NCBI GenBank assembly: GCA_018398815.1
Contig: CM031602.1
Span: 99,329,207-99,393,206 of the forward strand
Reading direction: 5' to 3'
Origin: Conus ventricosus
Taxonomy: Eukaryota > Mollusca > Gastropoda > Neogastropoda > Conidae
DNA: 64,000 nucleotides
The translations under genes were made by a program, and so were the position numbers. Positions 44,765 through 56,916 of this stretch are shown here, piece by piece; within the stretch, counting starts at the first letter, position 1, and every line of letters begins with the position of its first letter. The notes under the pieces were generated by a model, which was not told where the DNA came from, did no database searches, and saw only the letters and a list, made by a program, of their open reading frames with translations.

Positions 44765-46201
44765 AGCTCTGGGTGAAGCTCCCAGGAGTAGGGAAAAGGG
44801 TAGCTGGGAAGGAGAGAAGAAAGGGAGGGAAGGAGGGGTACTGAAACCCCGCAGTCAGTACAGTCTGACCCATGCTGTTAAATCCTAACAGCCACTCGCA
44901 TGATGGGCGAGGGGAGGTCTACTAAATATACCAACAACACCAGCTCAACACAGACCTGAGCATAACACAGCAAACCAACCAAATCAGAAATGTTCATTAA
45001 AGTCTTCTCATACGAAGCAGGTAAAAGACTGCATTAAATTAACAGGCTATAAAACAAATACGAATTATCTTCATCCTTCTCTCACTCACGTTTAACATTT
45101 TCCTTTCTTAGGAAATGAACCAACACAGCAACCGTCGCTTTATAACTGCCACCACATTTGCAAATAATAATTCAGTGGCATCATTATCACATTTTATAGC
45201 TACATTTCAAAATAACACAAATCTCCAACCACGCATCCAAACGACAAATCATGCGTACGCACGCTCGCGAACCTAAAACTCGTTCTCCTTGCACACACAA
45301 ACAGACGGTGGCCGAAGAATAAGAGTCCGGCGAATGTGACAGGGGCGGACGAGCGAGACCAAGCAAGTACCAACCCTGAATCACCAGGTTCTCTCCCATC
45401 CCCACCGATTACCGCATCACCAGATGCATAAACAGGAGAAAGAATTTTGGATATAATTTAGAATGGCAAGGTTAAACATTGAATTAACCAGAAAAGGTCT
45501 CAAACAATATTTCTTTTATAATTTTGAAAACAAAAAAGAAATTGCGCAAAAGAGAAGAATTAGCCGGCTAACAACAAAAAAAAACAACAACAAACGAACC
45601 ACGAAACTGATGCTTACCAGCTACCCGTGGGTGACCCAGAAGAGGCGGGTCAAACGACTCTCTCTGCCCTCTGTCCAGTCGAGAGGACAGAAGCGCAGAT
45701 GCGGAAAAAGAAGAAGTGATGTCCGTCTCCTACAGGCCGACTGTAGGAAATGAAGGTACCGACTGTACCTTCGACGATAAGGTGAAGAACCAGGACCGGA
45801 GCAGGCGCTCCCAGGGACATCTTCCGCTCGAGTGAAGAGAAAACTTGCCTCAGCCATGGCGGCCAACATGCCACGCTACGTCACAGAGTGAGCATACCTC
45901 AAACTAACAGAAATGAAGACGTGCGACAGGTAAAAAGACAGGCGAGAGGCCGATAGACAGCAAGTTCGAGAGACAGGTACCAGCCACCCGTGAACTGCAG
46001 GATGAATTGCACGGGCAGTGGAATTAGAGAGAGAGAGAGAGAAAGAAAACCTAACCTGAGCTGAACGACACCAAGGTGCAACCGCACCACAAGCCACACC
46101 AAGGGACGGACACGCGACAACAACAACGACAATAAACAAATGAACGATTCCACCACCCTAGATGGGTCAATCGTCGTAGGCCTCGTGACAAACTCGTGAC
46201 A

Positions 46202-46860
46202 GGCGGACAGAGTCGACACTTAGGGTCATCCGATATTTCCCATTTGACCAGGCTGGAACTCGAAAGCAGAGGTCATTATACCTGGTTTTGTTTTTCGGTG
46301 GAAGTGTTGAAAACTTGAGCCTATATGCGGGTGTTAGATTTATCATCCTGAACAATGGACGGTGGGCACAAGAGGGCAGGGACGGGGGTGTTCGCTGATA
46401 CTCAACACGTTATTCACTCTTCATCAAGTTGATTCCATACGAGAAGAGTAGGATGGCCTTGGTGAAGCTGATATTTTTACTGATCTACCTTCTGTGAGCG
46501 AGGATTCTGTCGAGGACGGTGGATAAGAAAATGAATACAGAACAATCCCCGTCCTCCACAGATATCAGAAGCAAACCTGTTGTCACTACTGTCTGGAGAG
46601 CAGCAGACAGGTGGGAAAAGGGCTGACTCAAAGTAGATTATCATTCTGGAAACCTTCATGGTTCTTCACCATCACATATGGAACACAGAGATGAAGAGGA
46701 AGGTGGTGCAGGAATGCCACCAGCTCCAAGACCTGGTGATGGGCATCGTTACTCGCTGCTTAGATCTCTGCATCCAGTGAGCATGGCACCTCTGCACAGC
46801 TATAATTATTTGCAGCCACGGACCAGTCTCCTGATCTTCTCACCATCCTGTCCGAGCTTC
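46202..46860 (+). other. Unassigned flank with possible piggyBac-like N-terminal relic
   Basis: Around 46460-46620 frames read GEADIFTDLPSVSEDSVED and RSKPVVTTVWRAADRWEKG, which resemble the acidic N-terminus and following tryptophan-containing motif of piggyBac-type transposase proteins. They are in different frames with stops, and no catalytic DDD region is present. The assignment is weak. Confidence 0.25.
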
Positions 46861-46862
46861 TC

Positions 46863-47582
46863 GTGAGGACCTGGTTGTCCACGGGGTTTTGTGTATTTTG
46901 ACAAGTGGGCCTGGTTGTCCACGGGGTTTTGTGTATTTTGACAAGTGGCTGGTTGTCCACAGGTTTTGTGTATTTGACAAGTGGACCTGTTGTCATGGGG
47001 TTTTGTGTATTTTGACAAGTGGGCCTGGTTGTCCAAGGGCTTTTGTGTATTTTGACAAGTGGGGCTGGTTGTCCACGGGCTTTTGTGTATTTTGACAAGT
47101 GGGCCTGGTTGTCCACGGGGTTTTGTGTATTTTGACAAGTGGGCCTGGTTGTCCACGGGGTTTTGTGTATTTTGACAAGTGGACCTGGTTGTCCACAGGG
47201 TTTTGTGTATTTTGACAAGTGGACCTGGTTGTCCACGGGGTTTTGTGTATTTTGACAAGTGGGCCTGGTTGTCCACAGGGTTTTGTGTATTTTGACAAGT
47301 GGGCCTGGTTGTCCAAGGGGTTTTGTGTATTTTGACAAGTGGGCCTGGTTGTCCAAGGGGTTTTGTGTATTTTGACAAGTGGGCCTGGTTGTCCAAGGGT
47401 TTTGTGTATTTTGACAAGTGGGCCTGGTTGTCCACGGGGATTTGTGTATTTTGACAAGTGGGCCTGGTTGTCCAAGGGGTTTTGTGTATTTTGACAAGTG
47501 GGCCTGGTTGTCCATGGGCTTTTGTGTATTTTGACAAGTGGGCCTGGTTGTCCAAGGGCTTTTGTGTATTTTGACAAGTGGA
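46863..47582 (+). repeat. 40-bp minisatellite, about 18 units
   Basis: The unit is GGGCCTGGTTGTCCACGGGG followed by TTTTGTGTATTTTGACAAGT. Most units are exactly 40 bp, with CACGG/CAAGG/CACAG variants; three near the left end are shortened. The minus strand lacks stops in all three frames of the unit, which generates long spurious frames. Confidence 0.95.
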
Positions 47583-48074
47583 TCTGACCAGAAGTCAGGA
47601 CTGAGCGTGCTGACCCCGAGTACAAAGCTTACTGACATAAAGGAGATGCCCAACGTGTTACTACAAGAAACCCTTACTCCTCTGTACTGCATACACTACT
47701 GGGTGTCTAGACAAATGTACCCACCAGTATATCTGCCAGCCAAGTAAATTCAGTGACCTTCAGTGGGGCAACCCCTCCCTTATTGTCTGTAAAAATGGGT
47801 TGGCAAGGGAACCAACATGACAAAGTCCGAAAATTCCTTGACATGTTTTGCGTTTTGTTTTTTAGCATTCATAATCAACCATCAAGTTCACTGGACAGTT
47901 AGCTATTACCTTGAAGTCAGATCAGTTCGTGATATTTTCAAACTGGCTGCCCAAGAGGTATTGCTAACGCGACAGCATCAATAATATATTGAATTTGATA
48001 CGTGATGTATGTTCCATGGTGTCTGTTATTTTTTTTCTTCAAATAAACCGTTTTCGAGATTTAATCTGTCATGC

Positions 48075-48110
48075 CTGAAGAAGACCCCATAGGTCGAAAC
48101 ACATTGTGTC
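48075..48110 (+). ncRNA. Hammerhead-ribozyme-like motif
   Basis: In order: CTGAAGA (matches the conserved CUGANGA box), a 4-bp stem (GACC-CCATA-GGTC), GAAA, a short stem (ACAC-ATT-GTGT) and a terminal C giving GUC. This is the order of a type I hammerhead with minimal stem III, as known in Penelope-like elements. Stem I cannot be formed convincingly, so activity is doubtful. Related copies lie at 59272-59305 and in 22382-22531. Confidence 0.4.
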
Positions 48111-48204
48111 CGTTTTGTCATTTATAAATTCTTCGTTTGGAGGCTCAGTAATTCTGTTTTTGTTTCTACTGACACATTTAGCAATTGAGGAGTGAAAACA
48201 ATAT

Positions 48205-48971
48205 TTAAATACCTATGATCGGTGACACATGAATGAATTCCAATATACGCTGAGGTGGAGTGTATAAGTTCACGCTGATGAACATGGTCATGTTGTAATC
48301 CACATTAAAGTCATTCACTCCAATCACTATCCGCACCTCGTTTTTACGGATGACGTAAACAGGAAGCGGGTCATATTCTGGCTCACACCCTGTCCACGTG
48401 ACTTTGTTCCACTTGATCAGTCTCCGTGGATAAGTTGTGGACGGAATGGTGAAATACTTTTCGTATATCTTGACGGAGTTATCGCGTGTACAAGTCTGAT
48501 AGTGGAAGTTAACATGCATGCCTTCCCAGCCAGGACCCAGCAAATTGAATACAAGAGTGCATTTTGAAGACATGTTTTGTGGAAAATAACCAACGTTGAT
48601 CTGGGACATACGGAAGTCAATGGCGATAGTTGACAGCGTGAAGTTGAAACGTTGGCCCTCAGATAACATACAGGCGAGGATGTCAGATGTGAGTACAGTG
48701 ACATTTTTGGCTGGGCCATTGGTTTGAGAGTTTCTTGGATAACGTCGACGATTTCTAAATGAAGTTTTTGGGGTCTCCTTTGCAGAGCGCTGGGAACTAC
48801 CCAACAATCTCACTTGGTTTCCTTTGGCATTTCGTCGGAGAATAGCTGATAGTGCTTCTGGTATGTCTTTTGGAAGCTGTGGCTGGTGGAAGGCAGCGAG
48901 CGTGGTCGTTCCTTGCCCTTCAGACATTACAGACATTATGAAAATATTACATCGTGTGGTTTGTGTGTCCA
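48205..48971 (-). CDS. Possible terminal exon of a host gene, unknown protein
   Basis: A 250-residue frame ends at 48205. Just upstream on the minus strand, TTTTCTTTTTCCAG at about 48972-48985 is a good 3' splice site, so the coding exon probably starts at 48971 rather than at the first ATG. The N-terminal 90 residues are basic and Ser/Pro-rich. The C-terminal 150 have spaced cysteines (SSKCTLVF, YQTCTRDN, WTGCEPEYD), N-glycosylation sequons and alternating hydrophobics (RIVIGVNDF, MTMFISVNL), reminiscent of a secreted beta-sandwich (CUB-like). No family is recognised. Upstream exons were not found. Confidence 0.45.
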
Positions 48972-49367
48972 CTGGAAAAAGAAAACACATACATCATACT
49001 GTGGGCTAGACATCAAATCACTGTGGAACTATAAGCAATACACGATGTACAAAGCAGTGTTTCCAATTACAGGGCAAACGTTGTAAGTTTAAAGACAGAC
49101 ACCGATCAATCACACAGCAGCAGAGAAACCAAGAGTGGTGCCAACAATTCTACATGGTGGATGTGGGTCTCTGTTTGTCAAGTTGTACTTTACTGAGAGC
49201 TGAATTTATCTTAGGGATTTACACAGCGCATTCTCACAGAACAATTCGTAAGGAAGCTGTGGAAATAGACAGCGATAGGAAATCTGCAAAGAAGATAATC
49301 TGTTTTAGAACTCGCATTCAGCACAGTAATCCCACCATTTTCATGGCACAGGTGTTGATGATTGGCG

Positions 49368-49368
<1 letters not shown>

Positions 49369-49432
<64 letters not shown>

Positions 49433-49484
49433 CACACACACACACCACACGCACGCATGCACGCAAGCACCGCGCGCGCGCGCA

Positions 49485-49533
<49 letters not shown>
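49369..49533 (+). repeat. (CA)n microsatellite with short interruptions
   Basis: Two long CA tracts flank a GCACGC/CGCGCG segment at about 49450-49485. Open frames of His-Thr or Cys-Val are artefacts. Confidence 0.95.
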
Positions 49534-49534
<1 letters not shown>

Positions 49535-49627
49535 CAATGTTGCCGCATCAGTCAGATGGAATGTCAATCAGAGAGAGAACATATCAAAACAACAGAGTTA
49601 TTATAGTGCTCCCAGGGCACCTGTGAT

Positions 49628-50133
49628 AGACAGCTGGTATCCTGACCGTTATTCTGTCATACACTTCAGTTGCATCTAATACAGAAAGGTGCTATATGAG
49701 CCGTAATTCTGTCATACACTTCAGATGTAATACAGACAGTTGGTATCCTGACTGTTATTCTGTCATACACTTCAGATGTAATACAGACAGTTAGTATCCT
49801 GACTGTCATTCCGTCATACACTTCAGATGTAATACAGACAGTTGGTATCCTGACTGTCATTCTGTCATACAGTTCAGATGTAATACAGACAGTTGGTATC
49901 CTGACTGTTACTCTGTCATACACTTCAGATGTAATACAGACAGTTAGTATCCTGACTGTCATTCTGTCATACACTTCAGTTGTAATACAGACAGTTGGTA
50001 TCCTGACTGTTACTCTGTCATACACTTCAGATGTAATACAGACAGTTGGTATCCTGACCGTTATTCTGTCATACTCTTCAGATGTAATACAGACAGTTGG
50101 TATCCTGACCGTTATTCTGTCGTACACTTCAGA
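49628..50133 (+). repeat. 51-bp minisatellite, about 10 units
   Basis: The unit contains CAGATGTAATACAGACAGTT then GGTATCCTGACTGTTATTCT. Units are exactly 51 bp, so a frame stays open (VYDRITVRIPTVCITSE on the minus strand). No start context or flanking coding sequence; treated as satellite. Confidence 0.9.
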
Positions 50134-50614
50134 TCAGGTATTCAGCTCCCAAGATCTATTTCGTTGACCCACAAACTCAGAAAAAGAAAGCTCTGCAATG
50201 GGAACACAGATATCATTTCCCCCTGATATCTTTGCCTGACCAGGTCTGTGTTCAGCTGATTAGATTTAGTTAAAAAGGAAACGGTATCCATTTGAAAACT
50301 TTACCTTCTAAGACCATTTACAGATTTGCCATCGTATTATTAGCACTGTATTTGTTTAACCTCTGAACCAGAGAGCACATCTGATAAACGAGATTTTGAT
50401 ATATCAATGACAATCTAAGGATATCTGGCTTACTTGGTCCTGAAGACCGAGGACATCGTATCGCCCAATAAGAAGGTAACAAACATCGCCATCCTGTTGA
50501 AACTGTATCAATCAATGATGAGGGGCATATCACTCCATACAATGTATTGGATAACAGGGTATTGGGGAGGTGTGTTAATAATCAGTCTGTGGCAGGAACG
50601 ACTGGGAGAGGTGG

Positions 50615-50871
<257 letters not shown>

Positions 50872-51007
50872 GTTCAACGACTGTCTTCTTTTTTTTCCCT
50901 CTTAACTCCTCGAAGAATTCACCGGGTCTCTCCAATTCTGTGTGCAAGGGCCTTGGTCTTTGCAAATATTTTTCATTTCCACCCGGCAATTTTGTCAATC
51001 CATCAGG

Positions 51008-51010
51008 GGT

Positions 51011-51044
<34 letters not shown>

Positions 51045-51075
51045 GTGGGGGGGGGGGGGGTGATTTTGTTTTAGA

Positions 51076-51143
<68 letters not shown>
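51008..51143 (+). repeat. (TTG)n, poly-G and (CT)n tracts
   Basis: TTG repeats at 51008-51042, a run of 14 G near 51047-51060 and CT repeats at 51077-51143. Confidence 0.95.
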
Positions 51144-51147
<4 letters not shown>

Positions 51148-51149
51148 GA

Positions 51150-52520
51150 AGAGTTCTCTGGATGGCTGTCTAGCCAGGCTGTTGGGTCTTGCTACATGTC
51201 CATCAAAACTTACCTTTCTTTTCCCGACGTATGCTTATACAGGAGACATTTCTCTTTAGCCATCAGCTGAAACTTTCTCTGAGGTCTTATTATTTGAATC
51301 TCTTTTTCAATCCCCAAACCCTGCCATTCTGTTTTATTCAGGTTGTGCTCTTTGTTTTACATATCCAGTCTTCCATCCAATTTTGGATGTCATTTTTTAT
51401 TCTTGTGCACCTTTTTTACATTCTCCTGCAACAATCTTCTGGTCTTCTTTTCTTCCTCTGCCTTTCCTGAATGCTTGTTGAGCTCTGCTACTCTGTGCCT
51501 TTTGCTTGGTTCTTTGTGCTCTTCTGCTCGATCTCTTTTTTAGTATATAAAGGATGGCGACACTCACCCAGGACTTACTGATTCGAAAAGCCTAAGAGAA
51601 ACCTAATTTGCGGTTTCTAACATGTTGATTGATTCAGTATTCCTACCTCTGCACTGCTGACACCAGGGACATCTGCACTGGTGACACCAGGGACAGTCAC
51701 AGGTTGAATACCCACCCACGCCTGTCTCCCCCCCCCCCTTCCCTCCCCTGCCTCCATCATTCCACCCTATTGTTTAGAATGATCTGGCCACTTCAGCATA
51801 TCTCAGTTTTTCAACACCAAAACTGAATCGTGGTTGTTGTTGTTGTTGCTGTTGTTGTTGCTAGTTTGTTGGTATTTTTCTCAAGCAGATATGGAAGGTC
51901 ACCATTACTAAATTGTGACTCCTTCCACTGTCTGCTCATGAAAACATTGTCCTTGAATTGTTCACACAGGAACAGAAGCATTCCTTCAACAAACTGAGGT
52001 CAGTCTGGTCGTGGATAGTTGCTATTTAGCATGTACCATGTCCATCTTCTGAATACCTCTGATGGAGTATACGTGTTTGCCAGCTGATAAATTCACAGAA
52101 TCCAAGTCCTGTATTGGTCAGTGTCACAGAGTGGAGTGAGGGGTGCTCGCAAAAAGATCTGTTGTATCTGTCTCCTGGATGTTTGAAGGCGTGTGAGTTT
52201 GTGTATTTTATCAAATCAAGGTTTCTTTCACTCACTTACACCACCCTACAACATAATAGCACAAACTGGAATCTAGCAAGGCGTGCACATTTAATAACAA
52301 TGAAATGGAAGTGATTTCTTTTTCATTTAGCACATGAACAACATCAACATATATGCGCACCCACACTCCCTGTTAGGCTAGAAATAATTCATAGTTTCAC
52401 TCATGACACGATACAGTAACAAGAGGGAGAAGGATTCATATTGTCACTCATGACATGACACAATGCCAACATCAACAAACAAAAGAAAGGGATGTTTACT
52501 TTCTTACAGAAATTTTTCAT
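51150..52520. other. Unassigned interval
   Basis: T-rich sequence with short frames only; a (TTG)n tract at about 51834-51862. I see no gene or recognisable element. Confidence 0.5.
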
Positions 52521-52536
52521 TCAAGTCTTTCTGTAG

Positions 52537-53160
52537 ATGATTCCAGATATCACGTCGCAAGTCAGGTGTGTTGCCATCCAAGATGGGCTTGACTTGCACA
52601 CACATACACATACACGCAGAAAAGAAACCACTCTGACCTCAATTTCGGATGCACTGAAGGCTGTCGGCACAATATCACTGCTGCAACTGGGCACAGAAGA
52701 AGAACCTGGTGGAACACCTGCGACTGGGCACAGGGAAGGTGAAGCTGGTCCCACACCTGTGACTGGGCACAGGGAAGGTGAAGTTAGTCCCACAACTGCG
52801 ACTGGGCACGGGGAAGGTGAAGCTGGTCCCACAACTGTGACTGGGCACAGCGGGACAAAGTCGCAAGTAGAGCACCGGTCAGCCATCCAGAAGGAGACAT
52901 GGCTGCTCAGGAGGTAGGCAGGCCAACGGCTTTCAACGATGAAGGCACTGGGGCAGAGAAGGCAAGTCCTGGCCTCCCAGAAGGCTGCCATACCACAGGA
53001 GGGGGAAGCAGGACTGCTCAGGCACTCCCCAGAGCACACAGCCAGCCAGGCCTGCACCCCAGACGAAAATTCCCTACAAAGTGAACACCACCATAAATAC
53101 CCAATATACCAACTGTTCAACATCAAAAGTAGTAACAGATTAGAAAGAGCAGAATCGAAA
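52537..53160 (+). other. Possible coding relic with 39-bp internal repeat
   Basis: A plus-strand frame (52537-52917) holds four 13-residue units (GHREGEAGPTPVT type; 52687-52850) and continues in another frame with polar sequence (QLSTMKALGQRRQ-like) to about 53160. The minus strand is also open over the array because the unit is a multiple of three. No family is recognised, and a minisatellite without coding function is as likely. Confidence 0.25.
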
Positions 53161-53169
53161 TGACCAAAC

Positions 53170-54400
53170 ACGTACAACTCAGCAAAAACACACGAACGAG
53201 CAAACTGACAGCACTTTTGAAAACAAACGCAAACATTACAAAGTCCGAGCATGTTGATCTATGTTTAAAAATAGCGCTATCACGTAACAACAATTACCGT
53301 ACAATGAATCGACAATGTGATCAAAAAAAGAAATATTCTTACCCTCTGGGGGATTCACGAGCACTACCCGACCAACAAGCGGGGACAGCGAGCGGACGAA
53401 GGAGATGTGCCTGCCTCTACATCCATACTCGGTCTGTGCAAGTCTACCAGTTGAATTGGTTTAGGTTCGGCGGTGAGTAATGTTCAAACCGGAAACAAGG
53501 AGGGAAAGAAAGAATTTTTTTTAATCTCTCTGGCTATGCACACAGCAGATGCGCATAACCCGTCGCGAATCGTGTCTGTGACGGTTAGTGTATGACAGAA
53601 TTATCAACATGTAGCAGGCCAGCTGTTTGTTACATCATCACCATCTTTGGCAGTCCATCCCATAACGATTTGTAGTCTAAGCAAAACTCTGAAAAATATG
53701 GCCCCAGCGTGAAGTGCAAGCTTTAAAAATGGTTTGTGTTTTTTTTTTTTACATTGTGGAAAGGATCCCTTATTTCATGAAGTAAAGTTTACCAAAATCT
53801 GCAGGGATCTGGTCTATTTTTAGACATGTTTTCTATTTTTAGCTCAGCTCCACTAGTGATTTCAAAAACTTATTCACTATGATGAACATTTACCATGAAA
53901 AAGTTTTTTTTTGTTTATTTCTTGAGGCAAATTTCAGTTCACTCTTGCTTTAAATAACAGCAATAGCAATGATAATAATAACTATTATTAAAGTTATCAG
54001 TATTACGGGTTTGTACATGCATGTGTGAGCGCACATGCATGTGTTAACAAATCCACAAACGTTTGTTTACATGGTTTAGAAAATTTGGTCATCATATAAA
54101 ATAATAATGAAAACAACTATATATGTATATAACTTGGGAGGAATATGAGACGATTTCTGTCATTCATTATCTTCCTTTGTCACAGAAAAAATGTCACATT
54201 TACGTATGTGCTTCAGAGGCACTGTCATCCTGAGCCACAGTTTCTTCAGATTCACCACCACAAATAAGACTGCACTTAAATGTAATCATGCTGAAACAGA
54301 GTACAGTTTTGATTTTGTGTTAAAAAATCAAGACAACAGTTTACAAATAACCTTGTGACTGCTTTCGAAATCAACAGATTTCTCTTACCGAGTATATAAA
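53170..54400. other. Unassigned interval
   Basis: No recognisable gene. A GGTGAGTAA splice-donor-like sequence lies at about 53472 after a G/C-rich stretch. A partial duplicate of the 3' end of the next gene is seen near 54190-54290 (ICGGESEETVAQDD on the minus strand). Confidence 0.35.
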
Positions 54401-54408
54401 TGGAGGCA

Positions 54409-56084
54409 TTACTTATTGTCGTCTGAAGAGTCAATGTCATCAAAGCACACCATCTTCTGTATGGAGTTTAAACAACTTTCCCCTCTGCACTCGCTGCAAT
54501 CAACACCACAAACAAGACCGTGCTATCTGCATGAACACTTGGAAGCAACATACCGTTGGTTCTTTGCCATCCCCATTCAAGGGGGCTGAGATAGAAGTCA
54601 GAAACAGCGACCAAATGGAGGGATGAAAAGCCACTTTGCGCTTGGCAGTAGCATCGCATTGAATGGAACTTCGCTGCTGATGCTGCTGGAGGTAGTTTGT
54701 TTGATTGCAAAGCTGGAGAGCTGACGACCAACTTCTTGGAATACTTGACATATCAGTGTCTATCAAGCTTGTTGTCAGATCTCCCACCAAACAGAAATAC
54801 AAGGGCAGTCTCACCAGCTGCAACCACCTCCTGTGTGTCACGTTTCCGAAAAAAACACATCTGCCTGCTTTCGAAAAAACTCCGAAATTGCCAGCTTTTT
54901 CAAGGGAAGCGATTTTCCCAAAGAAAAAATAGCGCTGGTAGTGTCACACACCCCAAACGCATGGGCAAAAAGAATTTTGCTGCAAACAATACATCTGTGC
55001 CCAAAGTTTCTTGGATAGATCGGATGTCCCACACTCTGGAATCTTTCTTAGTTCCTGAAGACATAAAATAAACTGGGTGGTGATCTGATCCGAGATGATG
55101 CTGGAGTAGCACCAGAAGGTCGGAGTCCTTGCCTACAAGTACTGTTTTCACCTCCACTGCTTTTTCAAGGGTTGTCTTGATGATGAGACAATCAGCATCT
55201 CCATTTGCATGCAACACGTCAACGCTGCTGCTCTGAAGGGAGTGGCTGAGCAAGTCTATGAAACGTTGTTTTAAGGATTGGCCAGGAACTGCTCTTTAGA
55301 TCCACAGAGAGCCATTTCTGGTTGGAAACCAATGTCTCTGGCTGTGGTGTTTTGTTTCGTTCTATGGAGGTGTGCAGCATCTTTTGTGAATAATCTGCAG
55401 TATCCATCAAACACAACTGACACTTTCGTGTATCTTCGAATGACAAAATCCATGTACATGGCAACGATCTCCGAATAAGTTGCTCCACTGGGCAAAGGGA
55501 TACGGTGAAGTAGAGACCCCAGTCAATGACTGTGAATGCACCAGGTGGAGTGCTTGGACTGACTTGTTTGGTTGATGTCCAAATGTAGTCTGCTAGAGCT
55601 GCTTTGTTTGCTCTTCTTGGAAGACCACATGCATCAAACAGCGAAGATGGAACATTAGTTAGTTCATATTTCAACGAATCTTTCAACAGATTTGGATTTT
55701 TTTTCAGCTGCTTTTGTCAGTTTTCGGAACAAAAGATTCGGGTCAACTGTCACCGCATCATTGTTGACTTTGATCACAGTTCCTGAAACCATTGTCATTG
55801 CTTGATTTTTCTTCGAGAAGGTGACATCTGCAAAGCTCTTGCAAGTCATGGATTTCAAAATCTCATCCCCAATTTCTTTTGTTTTGTCAGGATTTGCTGC
55901 TTGGTCTGCTGTTCTTCCACTCCCAATGCTCATCAACACATCCGTTTCACCAAGTGGATTCCTTTGCTGCAAATAAGTAGGATCACGGTTGTGTCTCGAT
56001 GATCTCGCTGCTGCCGACTCCTGCTGATGTCCTCATTCTGCACATGTTGCTCGCTGGTCTTCAGGCAGACTTCTGTCATGCCGC
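54409..56084 (-). pseudogene. PIN-like nuclease, transposon-associated family, main part
   Basis: Family widespread and multicopy in mollusc and cnidarian genomes. Reading down the strand: QQRNPLGETDVLMSIGSG (about 55950), SLFDACGLPRRANKAAL (about 55620), VSVVFDGYC (about 55400), acidic nuclease-like motifs GDADCLI (about 55195) and GKDSDLLVLL (about 55120), FAHAFGVCDTTSAIFSLGK (about 54950), LPPAASAAKFHSMR (about 54650), LEWGWQ (about 54555) and a Cys-rich tail CGVDCSECRGESC ending at 54409. Spaced aspartates fit a PIN/FEN-like fold; that fold assignment is inference. At least five frameshifts are present. The 5' end of this part is cut off by the insertion at 56085-57189. Confidence 0.7.
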
Positions 56085-56867
56085 TGTTCCCAGGTTCTTT
56101 GTTCCCCAGTCTCTATATTCCCCAGTCCCGGTGTTCCCCTCAAGAAAATATCGAAATTCAGTCCCTAAGTTCCCCAGTTTCGTTCTTCCCCACCCTGTGG
56201 CAGTCCCGCGGTTCCCCATTCCCGCAAATCCCCGGTCCCGGTGTTCCCCAGTCCCGGTGTTCCCAAGGCCCGCTGTTCCCCAAGCTTTTGCCGTTGGTGG
56301 TGTTGGTGGGTTTTGCCGACTTAAACGTTGTTACTGTTTTCATTGCTATAGGCGAGGCAGTGGGAGGGCGGGGTGGGAGGGTCGGGGTATTGGGGGTGGA
56401 GGAGGAGGGCCGCAGAAGAGGGGTTTCATGCCGACTGGATAGCGCTGGAACCAGCAGGTCAGCACTTGCATGACCCCATCAGGTCTGTGTAAACAGTCTA
56501 AAAGTAAAATGGCCCGTTGGGAAAGAAAAGGTGTAGCTCACGCAAAGTGTGATATAAAGGGATAGGAGTTCAAAGCGTAAAAAGCAGCACATCACTGTCA
56601 AAACCCTTTTCTGGCATCACAAATTCATGCTTCCCGATCTAGAATCATACACGATCGAAATATTCCGTTTTTCTTACTGATTTGACCAAGCAACTCACAG
56701 CAAAATTGCCCCTCCCCCCTCACCCCCTATCCGTTGGAACGGTGCCGGGCAATGCGCCCTGGGGCTACGCCAAGTGACACGCTTCGCTGACGACAGAAGC
56801 GCGATGATACTTCCAATGTAGCGGTTGCAATGGGAACAACCTGAGTTGACACGCGTGGGGCACGTGC

Positions 56868-56916
<49 letters not shown>

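Larger units (their letters stand above)
39063..46201 (-). mobile_element. Second Ty3/Gypsy LTR retrotransposon (minus strand)
   Basis: LTR copies at 39063-40435 (3', truncated by the gap) and 44087-46201 (5', complete) share 1.37 kb with only about a dozen visible differences, implying recent insertion. Between them on the minus strand lie leader, Gag, zinc knuckle, protease, integrase N-terminus and a final RNase H fragment. The coding order and missing RT resemble the first Gypsy element. It is inactive because of the internal deletion, but LTRs, primer site and polypurine tract look functional. Confidence 0.92.
44087..46201 (-). repeat. 5' LTR, second Gypsy element (2,115 bp)
   Basis: Begins TGTCACGAG at 46201 and ends with CGTGACA at 44087 (both ends TG...CA). 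It carries a degenerate 40-bp-scale array at 44225-44395 and a 34-bp array at 44663-44764. Frames within it are not genes. Confidence 0.9.

Noticed and set aside
46863..47582. Regular 40-bp repeats considered as a CRISPR array
   Set aside because: Units are contiguous with no unique spacers, and the context is animal DNA without cas genes.
46760..47692. 310-residue and 249-residue frames rich in QNTQ/SKYTK repeats (minus strand)
   Set aside because: They are generated entirely by the 40-bp minisatellite, which lacks stops in every minus frame.
49211..49606. Frames encoding long Cys-Val or His-Thr strings
   Set aside because: Pure translation of (CA)n/(GT)n microsatellite; the same applies at 50434-51063, 59239-59738 and 60775-61197.
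52521..53252. 243-residue Cys/Ser/Pro-rich minus-strand frame
   Set aside because: Antisense of a 39-bp minisatellite; composition and lack of splice or start context do not support a gene.
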